Both the position numbers and the translations under genes were made by a program. The notes under the pieces are model-generated. The model did not search any database and was not told the origin of the DNA. It worked only from the letters and a program-made list of their open reading frames with translations. Below, piece after piece: positions 55,111 to 64,000 of a stretch of DNA of 64,000 bases (position 1 is the first letter of the stretch; each line of letters starts with the position of its first letter). The DNA lies in the NCBI GenBank assembly GCA_028688905.1, contig JAQTXH010000001.1:792156-856155 (forward strand), read 5' to 3'. The DNA is from Acidiphilium sp. Lineage in GTDB: Bacteria; Pseudomonadota; Alphaproteobacteria; Acetobacterales; Acetobacteraceae.

Positions 55111-56118
55111 TCAGAAGCCTTCGAGCACGATTTTTCCTAATGTCGTGCCGGTCTCGATCGCGGCATGGGCCCGACGTAGATTGGCTGCGTTGATCGGACG
55201 GAGCGTCGAGGTCATGGTGGTACGCAGCACGCCCTGATCGATAAGACGGCTTACCATTTGCAGGATATTATGTTGCTCGACCATGTTTTGGGTTTGGTGC
55301 AGCGAGCGGGAGAACATGTACTCGGTGTGAATCGAAGCTGATTTGTTGAAAACCTCGCTCAGATCGATTTGCGCTGTCGATTCGATTACACCAATCCGGC
55401 CTTCGGGTGCCAGAACGTGGCATAGCGCGCGCCAGTGCTGTTCGAGATGGTTGGTACAAAAAATATAAGCGGGTGCCGCAACGCCGCAGGTTGCGAGTTG
55501 AGCGGCGAGATCGCGATGGTGATTGATGACGTGATGGGCACCAAGGGCGGTACACCACGCGCTGCTCTCAGGCCGGGATGCGGTCGCGACCACGGTTAGC
55601 CCGGTTAGTCGCCGTGCCAACTGGATCGCCATGGAGCCGACGCCGCCGGCACCGCCAATAATGAGCAGAGTGTCGTTCCGAGTGCGATCACGCGGTATTG
55701 CGAAGCGGTCGAACAGCATTTCCCAGGCGGTTAGAGTGGTGAGCGGCAGGGCGGCCGTTTCCGCGAAACTTAGGGTTTTTGGCTTGCGGGCAGCGATGCG
55801 TTCGTCGACCAGTTGAAATTCGGCATTGCTGCCGGGTCGCTCGATCGAACCCGCGTAATAAACTTCGTCGCCAATTCCGAAATTGGTGACGTTTGCGCCC
55901 ACCGATCGCACGACGCCGGCGGCATCGAAGCCGAGAATTTTGGGTTCACCCAACGGCTCGTTTCGGCGTCTGATCTTGGTATCGACCGGGTTGACCGAGA
56001 CGGCTCGAACTTCGACGAGAATGTCGAAGCGGCGCGGTGTCGGCTCCAGAATATCAATGTCGATCAACGCATCATCGGCGGTAATTGGCAGCGAATGGGT
56101 GAAGGCGACTGCTTTCAT
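55111..56118 (-). CDS. zinc-type alcohol dehydrogenase/quinone oxidoreductase
   Basis: A 335-residue medium-chain dehydrogenase. The N-terminal GroES-like domain contains GFDAAGVVRSVGANV, and the NAD(P) fold follows with IIGGAGGVGSMAIQLARR. The structural-zinc cysteines are missing, so it belongs to the zinc-independent quinone oxidoreductase group. Substrate unknown. It is 1 bp from the maf start. Confidence 0.87.
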   Translation of the reverse strand: MKAVAFTHSLPITADDALIDIDILEPTPRRFDILVEVRAVSVNPVDTKIRRRNEPLGEPKILGFDAAGVVRSVGANVTNFGIGDEVYYAGSIERPGSNAEFQLVDERIAARKPKTLSFAETAALPLTTLTAWEMLFDRFAIPRDRTRNDTLLIIGGAGGVGSMAIQLARRLTGLTVVATASRPESSAWCTALGAHHVINHHRDLAAQLATCGVAAPAYIFCTNHLEQHWRALCHVLAPEGRIGVIESTAQIDLSEVFNKSASIHTEYMFSRSLHQTQNMVEQHNILQMVSRLIDQGVLRTTMTSTLRPINAANLRRAHAAIETGTTLGKIVLEGF

Positions 56119-56135
56119 TATTCGATCCTGGCGAT

Positions 56136-56873
56136 TTACGATGGGGCTTTTGTGCGCTGCGAACAGGCAATACGCAACAGCCCCGGCCCTTGGAGATTGA
56201 GCCAGGACGTCGCCGCCGTGCGGTGTGGCGTCAGGCGATTCAATAAAGTCCAGAAATCTGGTGAGTGATTCATATAGCGCAGATGCGCGACCTCGTGGGC
56301 GATCACGTAATCCTGAACAAATGGGGGGGCCATGATCAGGCGCCAGGAAAACATCAGCGTGCCGTCAGCGGTGCAACTGCCCCAACGAGTTTTTGTGTCT
56401 TTTATCCGAATCCGGTGCGGGTGAGTGTTAATCTTGATTGCTTTGTCCTGCGCTAAAGACGAAAATTGTTTTAATGCAATAGATTGTAAGGCGTCACTCA
56501 CCCTCCGTGCCAGAAATTCAAGTTGCCCCGCAACAAGGATTTTTGCGTCCGCAACGACCGCGCCGCCGCGATGGGTTGGGTCATGGACGATCGTATGTGG
56601 TTCACCAAAGATCGGAATGGTGCCGCCAGCGGTGATCGACATCACTGCCGGTAATGCAGCGAGCCTTGCCGCGACCCAGGCTTCGTGCCCTCGCAGCAGG
56701 GCAAGACCGGCACGGCGCGAACCTCGCGGGGGCAGAGTGATGATGATGGCGCCGGCCTGCGGATCGATTTTCAAGGCGACACGCCGGGCGCGAGCACTGC
56801 GACGCCAGCAAATAGACGTGGGCCGCCCGGCAATGACGATCGGTTCCTCGGAAGGCTCGGAGTTCGACCTCAT
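56136..56873 (-). CDS. YgjP-like metallopeptidase
   Basis: A 245-residue zinc hydrolase of the DUF45/M48-related family. The metal site HEVAHLRYMNHSPDFW is near residue 190, and RWGSCTADGTLMFSWRLIMAP is the family's preceding block. Start 56873 (MRSNSEPSEEP) removes a cysteine/arginine-rich shadow. It overlaps the YcgN-family gene by 4 bp. Confidence 0.87.
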   Translation of the reverse strand: MRSNSEPSEEPIVIAGRPTSICWRRSARARRVALKIDPQAGAIIITLPPRGSRRAGLALLRGHEAWVAARLAALPAVMSITAGGTIPIFGEPHTIVHDPTHRGGAVVADAKILVAGQLEFLARRVSDALQSIALKQFSSLAQDKAIKINTHPHRIRIKDTKTRWGSCTADGTLMFSWRLIMAPPFVQDYVIAHEVAHLRYMNHSPDFWTLLNRLTPHRTAATSWLNLQGPGLLRIACSQRTKAPS

Positions 56874-57340
56874 GATGGTCGATTTTTTGGCCAGCGCGCC
56901 GGCCACGCAACGATATGATGCTCCAATGGCCCGGCATCGGTTTCGCTGATGGCGCGGCCTGCAACCGAAGCACCGGCGTTGCACGTGCTGCTGGCATTGC
57001 CGGTGATCAGCGGGTGCCAGTCAGGCAAATCGCGCCGTTCGGCCACCAGTCGATAGGCGCAGGATGGGGGTAACCAGTCGATTTCGGACAAAGCGGATGG
57101 TGTCAATGCAATGCAATCAGGCACTTCGCGCGACCGGTTGGCATAATCACGGCAGGTGCAGCTCTCCAGATTGAGCATCCGGCACGCGACATTGGTGAAT
57201 TCGAGATCGCCGGTATCGTCGTCGCGCAGTTTGTGGAGGCAGCACCGCCCACATCCATCGCATAGCGATTCCCACTCTGCCTCGCTCATTTGATCGAGGC
57301 GTTTGACACGCCAAAATGGTACGGAGCCAGACTGCGACAT
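56870..57340 (-). CDS. YcgN family cysteine cluster protein
   Basis: A 156-residue UPF0260 protein with a cysteine cluster: LCDGCGRCCLHKL, NLESCTCRDYANR and VPDCIAL, plus a later Cys. The pattern suggests a metal or Fe-S site; function is unknown. It is coupled to the YgjP-like gene by 4 bp. Confidence 0.88.
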   Translation of the reverse strand: MSQSGSVPFWRVKRLDQMSEAEWESLCDGCGRCCLHKLRDDDTGDLEFTNVACRMLNLESCTCRDYANRSREVPDCIALTPSALSEIDWLPPSCAYRLVAERRDLPDWHPLITGNASSTCNAGASVAGRAISETDAGPLEHHIVAWPARWPKNRPS

Positions 57341-57378
57341 CGCTGCAATCTAGCGTCTCTCGTGCCATTAGGAAATGA

Positions 57379-58122
57379 TTATCCGCCGAATTTGGCGAGC
57401 ATGGCGCGGAGTGGGTTTGCACCGGCATTGTTAGCCGACATTGTTATCACAATCTGGCGCGGGTCGATCAGTTGGCCATAGTATTGTTGGTCGAGTGCAG
57501 AATCATTGGAAAATACCGATCCGGACAACGAAATACCACCGTAGAGGCCGCGAGCCTTGGCAAAGGTGATGATGTCGGCTCCTAGCGCGGTCCCGGTCGA
57601 TCCGCCGATGCCGGCACCGATGGTTGCGACTGATATCCCGGCGTCGGCACCGATTTTGAACTGGCTGTTCAAAAATGCGTTGAGTGCTGTGGTGTTCATC
57701 AGCATCATCAGCACTTCAGCGTCCTGGACGCCGATTTGAAGGCCGAAACTGCCACTGCCCATGGAATAAAAGGCGGGGTCGGACCACGATCCCGTCGCTG
57801 CGCGCGATACCAGGACGCAGTCGCCGCCTTCGCCGCCAAAAAAGAACCCTGCCTTGAAAATTCGCGGGCAGACCACGACGGCTTTGGCGCGACGGAGGAA
57901 CTGCGTCGCCTGATTGGCTTGCGAGGAGCCATCTCCAAGCATGGTTTCAACTGAAAGGGTGGACCGGTCAACCAACTCCTGGGCACCGTTGGGTGCGTTC
58001 GAGTCGCCGGCGCACGCGGAGAGGGGGGCTGCAATCAGCAGTGCGGCCAAGCTTAACCGGCTGATCCTTCGGTTACTCGGTTTTCCGGTCGTGTGCGTCG
58101 CCGTCCCAGACAATTGGGTCAT
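57379..58122 (-). CDS. SYLF-domain lipoprotein
   Basis: A 247-residue lipoprotein with signal SLAALLIAAPLSAC. The body is a SYLF/Ysc84-type lipid-binding domain: AVVVCPRIFKAGFFFGGEGGDCVLV, then SGSFGLQIGVQDAEVLMML. The family binds phosphoinositides in eukaryotes; the bacterial role is not clear. Confidence 0.87.
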   Translation of the reverse strand: MTQLSGTATHTTGKPSNRRISRLSLAALLIAAPLSACAGDSNAPNGAQELVDRSTLSVETMLGDGSSQANQATQFLRRAKAVVVCPRIFKAGFFFGGEGGDCVLVSRAATGSWSDPAFYSMGSGSFGLQIGVQDAEVLMMLMNTTALNAFLNSQFKIGADAGISVATIGAGIGGSTGTALGADIITFAKARGLYGGISLSGSVFSNDSALDQQYYGQLIDPRQIVITMSANNAGANPLRAMLAKFGG

Positions 58123-58180
58123 TTACTGGCTCCAGTTTGGTTGCTCGTCCATGATAGGGTGGTTTCGCCGATGTTCGGAC

Positions 58181-58816
58181 TCAAATGGATATTTGTTCAT
58201 TCAGCGACACGATCCGCCACGCATGAGTGTAGCGCTCGATCCGCGTGATTGAAAGATTATCGACGGCGAGGCTGAGCGCTTGGTGCGACGAAAGAGCGAG
58301 CGCCTCCGCGACTGCGGCTCGGATGGTGCCGCCGTGCGACACGACGACGATGGCTTCGCCCGCGTGCTCGGTGGCGAGACGCGCCAGGGCGGCACCGACT
58401 CGGTGGCGCATATGGTTAAAACTCTCGCCCGACGGTGGCACCTCATCGCCGCCAACTGGCCAGAACGGATGCTGCGCCGGCCGATTGGCGAAGTCGCTCA
58501 TGGGGGAACCTTGCCATAGTCCGAAATTCTGCTCGATCAGTGCGGGTTCAATATCCAGAGGAACCGTGCCGTAGCCCGCGCTCATGATGGCTTCAGCCGT
58601 GGCACGGGTCCGCGACAGCGGCGTGACCAGCCATTTGGCAGGCTTCGGCAGCATCGCGCCGAGAGCGGAATAGCGCCGCTGATCCTGGGTACGGCGGAGG
58701 GGACAGATTGCCACGTCCATCTGCCCGTATAGGACGGCAAGCGATTCGGGCGAAACCGTGGCGTGGCGGATTAAACAAAACCTTGTGGGTGCCGTGTGGT
58801 CAGACATCAGTCTCAA
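58181..58816 (-). CDS. histidine phosphatase family protein
   Basis: A 211-residue phosphoglycerate mutase-like enzyme. CLIRHATV gives the nucleophilic His and VVVSHGGTIRA the second catalytic His; LSRTRATAEAI is the usual middle motif. CobC-type alpha-ribazole phosphatase is a possible identity. Starts at 58816 or 58807 (MSDHTAP) are near-equivalent. Confidence 0.87.
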   Translation of the reverse strand: MRLMSDHTAPTRFCLIRHATVSPESLAVLYGQMDVAICPLRRTQDQRRYSALGAMLPKPAKWLVTPLSRTRATAEAIMSAGYGTVPLDIEPALIEQNFGLWQGSPMSDFANRPAQHPFWPVGGDEVPPSGESFNHMRHRVGAALARLATEHAGEAIVVVSHGGTIRAAVAEALALSSHQALSLAVDNLSITRIERYTHAWRIVSLNEQISI

Positions 58817-58947
58817 AGTTCCTCATCGTCGAAGGAAATCAGGCGCTATACGCTTATCGCGCTAAGAACAGCGCGTAGCGATCCCCGCACCACCTGCCAA
58901 CTGACCGGCGCTTGTCCATAGGCCTCGCGCTGTGGCAATTCACGTTG
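58817..58947. other. spacer with small hairpin
   Basis: The divergent gap before the large oxidoreductase contains CGCGCT/AGCGCG (58858-58875) as a 6-bp stem with a 6-nt loop. No ribosome site for the following gene is obvious. Confidence 0.4.
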
Positions 58948-61900
58948 ATGACCAATATGGATGATGATCGATCGATGACGTTGCAGACAGAATGCCCGGC
59001 GGGGGCGTTAGCGGACCGGGAGACGCTGGTTCGGTTCGATCGCGATTTTGTGGGCGGACTCCAGACCGGCGATCCGGAACTTCACGCTATGTTGATGACG
59101 GCGCGTGCCATGCCGGATCATATCGGTCGCAAGGACGAAGCCGAACTGGTGATGGCACTGGCTCCGTATCTGGAAGCGATGCTCGGTAAGTTGTTCGGGA
59201 TCGAAACCGAACTCTCGGCATTGCGCGCGGCGACTGCGGCGCGCACCCCGGTTCACAGCGTGAAACGCAATTTCGTGCAGCGTCAGGCCGTCAAGACCTA
59301 CGCCGATCCATCGGCGTTCGATGGCACCGGATTGCGTGGTCGATTGCAGGATCGGGGCGTCTCTCCGTTCACCGAGGATCGGTTCGCACAGGCGGTGCTG
59401 GACTGGGAGGCGGCGGGGGATGCCGAGGCGTTGGAGATTGCCAGGCGCTACGCTTCCTGGGCGACACTGACCGTCGACGGGCGCGCGTTTCACGCCTCGG
59501 ACGTGCTGTTCCGCGTGCCGCACCGGATTGATCCGGCGCATCTGGTACCGGTCGAGACGATCGAGCGTGATGGCGTGACGATGCAGCGATTGCCCGAATC
59601 GCACTGGCGCGCGCGCGACGGATTCGCGCTGACCGATACCGGCATGACCACGGATCAGGCGCTGGATCAGATGAATTACTGCATCTGGTGCCATGCCCAG
59701 GGCAAGGACAGCTGTTCGCAAGGGCTGAAGGACCGCAAGACCGGGGTGTTTCAGACCTCGTCGTTCGGAGTGTCGCTGGCGGGGTGCCCACTCGAGGAGC
59801 GGATCAGCGAGATGCACCAGTTGCGCGCCGAAGGTTCGCTGCTAGGGGCGTTCGCGACGATCGTGATCGATAATCCGATGGTCGCGGCGACCGGACACCG
59901 GATTTGCAACGATTGCATGAAGGCCTGCATCTACCAGAAGCAGGAGCCGGTCGATATTCCCCAGGCCGAGAGCAGCATTTTGCGCGATGTGCTGGCGTTG
60001 CCGTGGGGGTTCGAGATTTATGCGCTGCTGACCCGCTGGAACCCGCTTGATATCCGCCGGCCGATCGAAAAATCCGATACCGGCCGGTCGGTTCTGGTGG
60101 TGGGGTTGGGACCGGCGGGGTTCACCCTGGCGCATCATCTGCTCAACGAGGGGCATCGGGTGGTTGCGGTCGATGGGCTTAAGCTCGAACCATTGCCGTT
60201 CGAGGTCATGACGCCGATCCGGAACGTCGAGACCGTGTTCGAGAGCCTGGATGACCGGGTGATGGCTGGTTTCGGTGGCGTGGCCGAATACGGCATCACG
60301 GTGCGATGGAACAAGAACTACCTGAAACTGATCCGGATTCTGCTGGAACGGCGGGGGCGCTTCGCCGCGATCGGCGGGGTCCGGTTCGGCGGCGATGCCA
60401 CGGTTTCGATCGATGATGCCTGGGCGATGGGCTTCGACCATATCGCGCTCAGCATGGGGGCGGGCCGTCCGACCGTGCTCGATATTCCCAATGGTTTGGC
60501 GCGCGGGGTGCGCCAGGCGTCGGATTTTCTGATGGCGTTGCAGTTGACCGGGGCGGCGAAGCCATCCTCGATCGCCAATTTGCAACTGCGTCTGCCGGTG
60601 GTGGTGGTGGGCGGCGGTCTGACCGCCATCGATACCGCGACCGAGAGCCTGGCGTATTACGTGCGCCAGGTCGAGAAATTCGCCTCGCGCTACCGCATTC
60701 TGGTGGCCGAACGCGGCGAGGCGCGGGTGCGGGCGGGGTGGAGCGCCGAGGACACCACGATCGCCAGCGAATTTCTGGCCCATGCCGAGGCTTTGGCCGC
60801 AGAGCGCGCGCTGGCCGAACGCGAAAGGCGGTTGCCGCATTTTGCGCCGATGCTGGAGGCGTGGGGCGGCGCGACGATCGCGTATCGCCGCCGCCTGATC
60901 GATGCGCCGAGCTACACGCTCAATCATGAGGAAGTCGCGAAAGCGATGGAGGAAGGCGTGCGGTTCGCCGAGGGGCTGACGCCGGTCGCGGTCGAGATCG
61001 ACGAGGTCGGGCATGTCGCCGGACTGCGTCTGCGCGGGGCGGAGGGTGAGGTCGTGCTGCCGGCGGGGGCGATTCTGGTCGCGGCGGGCACCCAGCCGAA
61101 CACCGTGCTGGCGCGGGAGGATGGCCGGATCAAGCTGGATGGGCGTTACTTTCAGGCGATCGATGCGAACGGTGATCCGGTGATCCCGGAGCGTGCTACC
61201 GCCAAGCCGCCTGAGACCCATGTGTTGATGCACCGCACACCCGATGGCCGGATGATCAGCTTTTTTGGCGATCTGCACCCTTCGTTTTTTGGTAATGTGG
61301 TCAAGGCGATGGGCAGCGCCAAGCGCGGCTATCCGATCGTTTCGGCGCTGATGAACGCACGCGCGCCCTCGACCGAGGCCGATTTGCTGGCGCGGGCGCG
61401 GCATGATCTGCAAGCGACCGTTCATGCGGTGAACCGGCTGACGGCGACGATTGTCGAGGTCGTGGTGCATGCGCCGGCGGCGGCGCGGGCGTTCCGGCCC
61501 GGACAATTCTTCCGGTTGCAGAACTTCGAAACCACCGCACGGTGCCTCGATGAGCCGACCGGCCGCACCGTGCTGGCAATGGAGGGGTTGGCGATGACCG
61601 GCGCGGCGGCCGATCCGGCGACGGGATTGATTTCGGTGATCGCGCTCGAAATGGGCGGATCATCGGATCTTTGCGCGCATCTGCGGCCGGGCGAACCGGT
61701 GGTGCTGATGGGGCCGACCGGCACGCCAACCACGATTTTGCCGAATGCGACCGTGGCTCTGGTGGGCGGCGGCCTTGGCAATGCCGTGCTGTTCTCGATC
61801 GGCGCGGCGCTGCGTGCGGCCGGATCGCGCGTGCTGTATTTTGCCGGCTACAAGAAGCTGGCCGATCGGTATCGGGTGGAAGACATCGAGCGGGCGGCGG

Positions 61901-62406
61901 ATGTGATCGTCTGGTGCAGCGACGAGGCGCCGGGTTTCGTGCCGAACCGGCCGCAGGACCACAGTTTCGTCGGCAACATCGTCCAGGCAATGCTTGCCTA
62001 TGCCAATGGCGCGCTGGGTGATGCCGCGGTGCCGCTCGGCGACTGCCACCACATCATTGCGATCGGCTCGGATCGGATGATGCAGGCGGTGGGTGCGGCG
62101 CGGCATGGTGTGTTGCGCCCTTATCTCGCACCCCATCACTCCGCGATCGGGTCGATCAACTCACCGATGCAATGCATGATGAAGGAGGTTTGCGCCCAAT
62201 GCCTGCAACTGCACGTCGATCCTGTGACCGGGGCGCGGCGGGTGGTGTTTTCCTGCTTCAATCAGGATCAGGCGCTGGATGAGGTCGATTTCGGCGTGCT
62301 GGCGGATCGGTTGGGGCAGAACCGGCTGGCCGAAAAACTGACCGCGCAGTGGATCGATCGTGCGTTGCACCGGCTTGAGGTGCGCACGACAATTGCGGCC
62401 GAGTGA
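58948..62406 (+). CDS. fused GltD-like/PyrK-like oxidoreductase
   Basis: A 1152-residue soluble redox protein of several parts. Cysteines 245, 248, 256 and 320, 323, 327 (NYCIWC, CNDCMKAC) form a GltD-type [4Fe-4S] N-terminal module. FAD loop GLGPAGF lies near 386 and a second dinucleotide loop GGGLTAID near 555. From about 820 a ferredoxin-reductase part follows (RPGQFFRL near 850), with a PyrK-like [2Fe-2S] site Cys1076, 1082, 1085, 1103. By pattern it passes electrons from NAD(P)H through flavin and Fe-S to an unknown partner. ATG 58948 is used; TTG 58912 is in frame. Confidence 0.85.
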   Translation: MTNMDDDRSMTLQTECPAGALADRETLVRFDRDFVGGLQTGDPELHAMLMTARAMPDHIGRKDEAELVMALAPYLEAMLGKLFGIETELSALRAATAARTPVHSVKRNFVQRQAVKTYADPSAFDGTGLRGRLQDRGVSPFTEDRFAQAVLDWEAAGDAEALEIARRYASWATLTVDGRAFHASDVLFRVPHRIDPAHLVPVETIERDGVTMQRLPESHWRARDGFALTDTGMTTDQALDQMNYCIWCHAQGKDSCSQGLKDRKTGVFQTSSFGVSLAGCPLEERISEMHQLRAEGSLLGAFATIVIDNPMVAATGHRICNDCMKACIYQKQEPVDIPQAESSILRDVLALPWGFEIYALLTRWNPLDIRRPIEKSDTGRSVLVVGLGPAGFTLAHHLLNEGHRVVAVDGLKLEPLPFEVMTPIRNVETVFESLDDRVMAGFGGVAEYGITVRWNKNYLKLIRILLERRGRFAAIGGVRFGGDATVSIDDAWAMGFDHIALSMGAGRPTVLDIPNGLARGVRQASDFLMALQLTGAAKPSSIANLQLRLPVVVVGGGLTAIDTATESLAYYVRQVEKFASRYRILVAERGEARVRAGWSAEDTTIASEFLAHAEALAAERALAERERRLPHFAPMLEAWGGATIAYRRRLIDAPSYTLNHEEVAKAMEEGVRFAEGLTPVAVEIDEVGHVAGLRLRGAEGEVVLPAGAILVAAGTQPNTVLAREDGRIKLDGRYFQAIDANGDPVIPERATAKPPETHVLMHRTPDGRMISFFGDLHPSFFGNVVKAMGSAKRGYPIVSALMNARAPSTEADLLARARHDLQATVHAVNRLTATIVEVVVHAPAAARAFRPGQFFRLQNFETTARCLDEPTGRTVLAMEGLAMTGAAADPATGLISVIALEMGGSSDLCAHLRPGEPVVLMGPTGTPTTILPNATVALVGGGLGNAVLFSIGAALRAAGSRVLYFAGYKKLADRYRVEDIERAADVIVWCSDEAPGFVPNRPQDHSFVGNIVQAMLAYANGALGDAAVPLGDCHHIIAIGSDRMMQAVGAARHGVLRPYLAPHHSAIGSINSPMQCMMKEVCAQCLQLHVDPVTGARRVVFSCFNQDQALDEVDFGVLADRLGQNRLAEKLTAQWIDRALHRLEVRTTIAAE

Positions 62407-62412
62407 GGAGAG

Positions 62413-63069
62413 TCACGGTTGTTTGGGTCGCTGATCTCGCCGGAGTAGGAATAACCCCTGCTCGCCGAACAGATTGGCGAGCAACGGTGCCCGTCGCCAG
62501 GGCGCGCGGCGGCCGGCTTCGTCGGCGGCGAGCCAGTTCTCGACGAGATAGCCTTCCTGCGCGCAGAGATCGAAAAAATCCCTTATCGTGCAGGGGTGGA
62601 TGTTCGGGGTTTCGTACCACATCCGACCCCACGTCGTGGTCATTGGCATCCTGCCGGTCGCGAGCAATTGCCAGCGCAGGCTCCAATGGCCGAAATTGGG
62701 AAAGCTGACGATGGCTCGGGTGCCGATGCGCAGCATCTGGCGCAGTACCTCGCGGGGCCGTTCGACCGCTTGGAGCGTGCGAGATAATACCACATAATCA
62801 AAGGCATCGTCTGGATAGTGCGATAAATCGCTGTCGGCGTCTCCCTGCATCACCGGCAGGCCGTGGGTGACCGCGCGGGTGACTTCGGCCATGTCGATCT
62901 CGATGCCGCGGGCATCGCATTTACGGGTGCGGAACAGATGGTCGAGCAAGGCACCATCGCCGCAGCCGATATCGAGCACGCGCGAACCCGGTTCGATCAT
63001 GCCGGCGATCAGTTCAAGATCGACCCGCATGTTCTTGGCAACAAACCGCACTGGTACCGCTTCCGTCAT
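62413..63069 (-). CDS. metW: methionine biosynthesis protein MetW
   Basis: A 218-residue methyltransferase-like protein that partners MetX in alphaproteobacterial homoserine acetylation. The SAM-type loop [15 protein letters not shown] is near residue 32, and [18 protein letters not shown] is the MetW signature. It overlaps metX by 4 bp. Confidence 0.93.
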   Translation of the reverse strand: MTEAVPVRFVAKNMRVDLELIAGMIEPGSRVLDIGCGDGALLDHLFRTRKCDARGIEIDMAEVTRAVTHGLPVMQGDADSDLSHYPDDAFDYVVLSRTLQAVERPREVLRQMLRIGTRAIVSFPNFGHWSLRWQLLATGRMPMTTTWGRMWYETPNIHPCTIRDFFDLCAQEGYLVENWLAADEAGRRAPWRRAPLLANLFGEQGLFLLRRDQRPKQP

Positions 63070-64000
63070 GGCAGACCTGCGGCTTCGGCGGCACCACGGA
63101 GAAAACCGGCGACGGTACGGTGAAAATCCGGTTCATCGAGCAGGAACGCGTCATGGCCCTTATCGCTGACGATTTCGACGAAACTGACGTTGGCGGCTGC
63201 CTGGTTGAGGGCACGGGCGACCGCGCGGCTTTCGGCGGTGGGAAACAGCCAGTCCGAACTGAACGAGACCAGCAGGAAGCGGGTTTTCGATCCACGGAAT
63301 GCGGCGGCGAGTGACCCGCCGTGATCGGCCGCGAGGTCGAAAAAATCCATCGCACGGGTGATGCAGAGGTAGGAATTAGCGTCGAACCGGCGGACGAAAC
63401 TCGATCCTTGGTGTTCGAGGTAGCTCTCGACGGCGAAACGCTCGCCGAAAAGCACCGGCGCCATCGCGCTGCCACCTTGAAGACGGCGGCCGAATTTGCG
63501 GGTCAGAGCCGCTTCGGAGAGATAGGTGATATGCGCGGTCATCCGGGCAACGGCGAGGCCGCGCGCCGGGATGACGCCGTGCGCCCAGTAGAAACCTTCA
63601 TGAAAATCGGGATCGGCGAAAATCGCCTGGCGTCCGACCTCGTGAAACGCGATGTTTTGCGCGGAGTGATACGGCGCGGTGGCGACCGGGACCGCTGCGA
63701 ACACCGCCTCGGGGAACAACGACGCCCAGGCCAGCGCCTGCATACCGCCCATCGATCCACCGACCACCGCGAACAGGCGGGTGATGCCGAGCCAGTCGAT
63801 CAGCATTTTCTGGGCCCGCACCATATCCTGCACCGTGATCGGGGGAAATTCGATGCCCCAGGGTTCGGGTGACGACGGATTACGGCGGCTGCGCGGGCCG
63901 GTGGAACCCATGCAGCCACCGAGCGCATTGGCGCAGATGACGAAATAGCGATTGGTATCGACGGGTCTATCCGGTCCGACCAGGGTTCCCCACCAGGCTG
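63066..64000 (-). CDS. metX: homoserine O-acetyltransferase (5' end beyond window)
   Basis: An alpha/beta hydrolase that acetylates homoserine for methionine synthesis. The reading frame continues unbroken to the window edge, where it reads [20 protein letters not shown], so the N-terminus lies outside. The nucleophile elbow is GGSMGGMQ and the C-terminal catalytic Asp/His are in the [12 protein letters not shown] region. It is followed directly by metW, the conserved pair. Confidence 0.94.
   Translation of the reverse strand, partial: AWWGTLVGPDRPVDTNRYFVICANALGGCMGSTGPRSRRNPSSPEPWGIEFPPITVQDMVRAQKMLIDWLGITRLFAVVGGSMGGMQALAWASLFPEAVFAAVPVATAPYHSAQNIAFHEVGRQAIFADPDFHEGFYWAHGVIPARGLAVARMTAHITYLSEAALTRKFGRRLQGGSAMAPVLFGERFAVESYLEHQGSSFVRRFDANSYLCITRAMDFFDLAADHGGSLAAAFRGSKTRFLLVSFSSDWLFPTAESRAVARALNQAAANVSFVEIVSDKGHDAFLLDEPDFHRTVAGFLRGAAEAAGLP

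Noticed and set aside
59842-61506. Long minus-strand open frame of about 554 codons
   Set aside because: It is antisense to the fused oxidoreductase, and its Arg/His/Pro-rich composition is typical of the reverse strand of GC-rich genes.

Overview
The window is a dense, high-GC chromosomal segment of an alphaproteobacterium, most likely an Acetobacteraceae-type organism. The evidence is a separate F0 operon with two b-type subunits (atpI-B-E-b'-b), a NadQ-type regulator in front of nadABC, DUF1150 next to Hsp20, RsmI/LpoA-like divergent genes, and a large Hint-domain protein of the kind common in acetic acid bacteria and relatives. Genus cannot be fixed from this sequence alone. About 63 protein genes and one tRNA-Ser(CGA) are present. 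No insertion sequence, prophage, CRISPR array, rRNA or plasmid function was seen.

Layout. 0-3.3 kb: cyclopropane fatty acid synthase, then murA/dcd and a small basic protein. 3.36-3.45 kb: tRNA-Ser. 3.6-9.2 kb: a leftward NAD operon (SDR, nadQ, nadA, nadB, nadC, DUF3429 protein) with paired 19-bp palindromes between nadQ and nadA. 9.2-17.4 kb: a secreted protein, cobalamin adenosyltransferase with a CDF transporter, a PhoR-like kinase with an LpoA-like lipoprotein divergent from rsmI, then dapD-dapE and a membrane protein. 17.4-19.2 kb: an AT-richer pocket with a small helical protein and a degenerate GAF/GGDEF-like protein. 19.2-28.5 kb: Kch-type channel, purS-purC, the F0 operon, smc and a DsbA-like thioredoxin. 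28.7-34.6 kb: apt, an orphan solute-binding-like protein, radA-cvpA-purF and msrA. 34.6-39.1 kb: Hsp20/DUF1150 divergent from def-fmt-truA, then infC and a HpnG-like phosphorylase. 39-45 kb: xthA, FAH hydrolase, PuuD-like amidotransferase, lolA-marR, M17 aminopeptidase, DUF1223 protein. 45.4-50.6 kb: uvrC, the Hint protein and a lipoprotein. 50.6-58.8 kb: an envelope operon (hldD-lgt-midA-pgeF-lipoprotein), ubiK, maf, oxidoreductase, YgjP/YcgN, SYLF lipoprotein and a histidine phosphatase. 58.9-64 kb: a very large fused flavoprotein/iron-sulfur oxidoreductase, then metW and the 3' part of metX.

How it works together. Most of the window is housekeeping: NAD, purine, lysine/peptidoglycan and methionine synthesis, ATP synthase, translation initiation (def, fmt, infC), chromosome maintenance (smc, radA, uvrC, xthA) and envelope lipoprotein biogenesis (lgt, lolA). 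Genes are packed with many 1-4 bp start/stop overlaps that imply translational coupling. The less ordinary parts are the paired NAD operators, the AUA start of infC, the overlapping heads of rsmI and the LpoA-like gene, the Hint protein whose 3' end overlaps a convergent gene by 92 bp, the degenerate GGDEF locus, and the fused GltD/PyrK-like oxidoreductase. I did not find a clear, wholly new multi-gene system.
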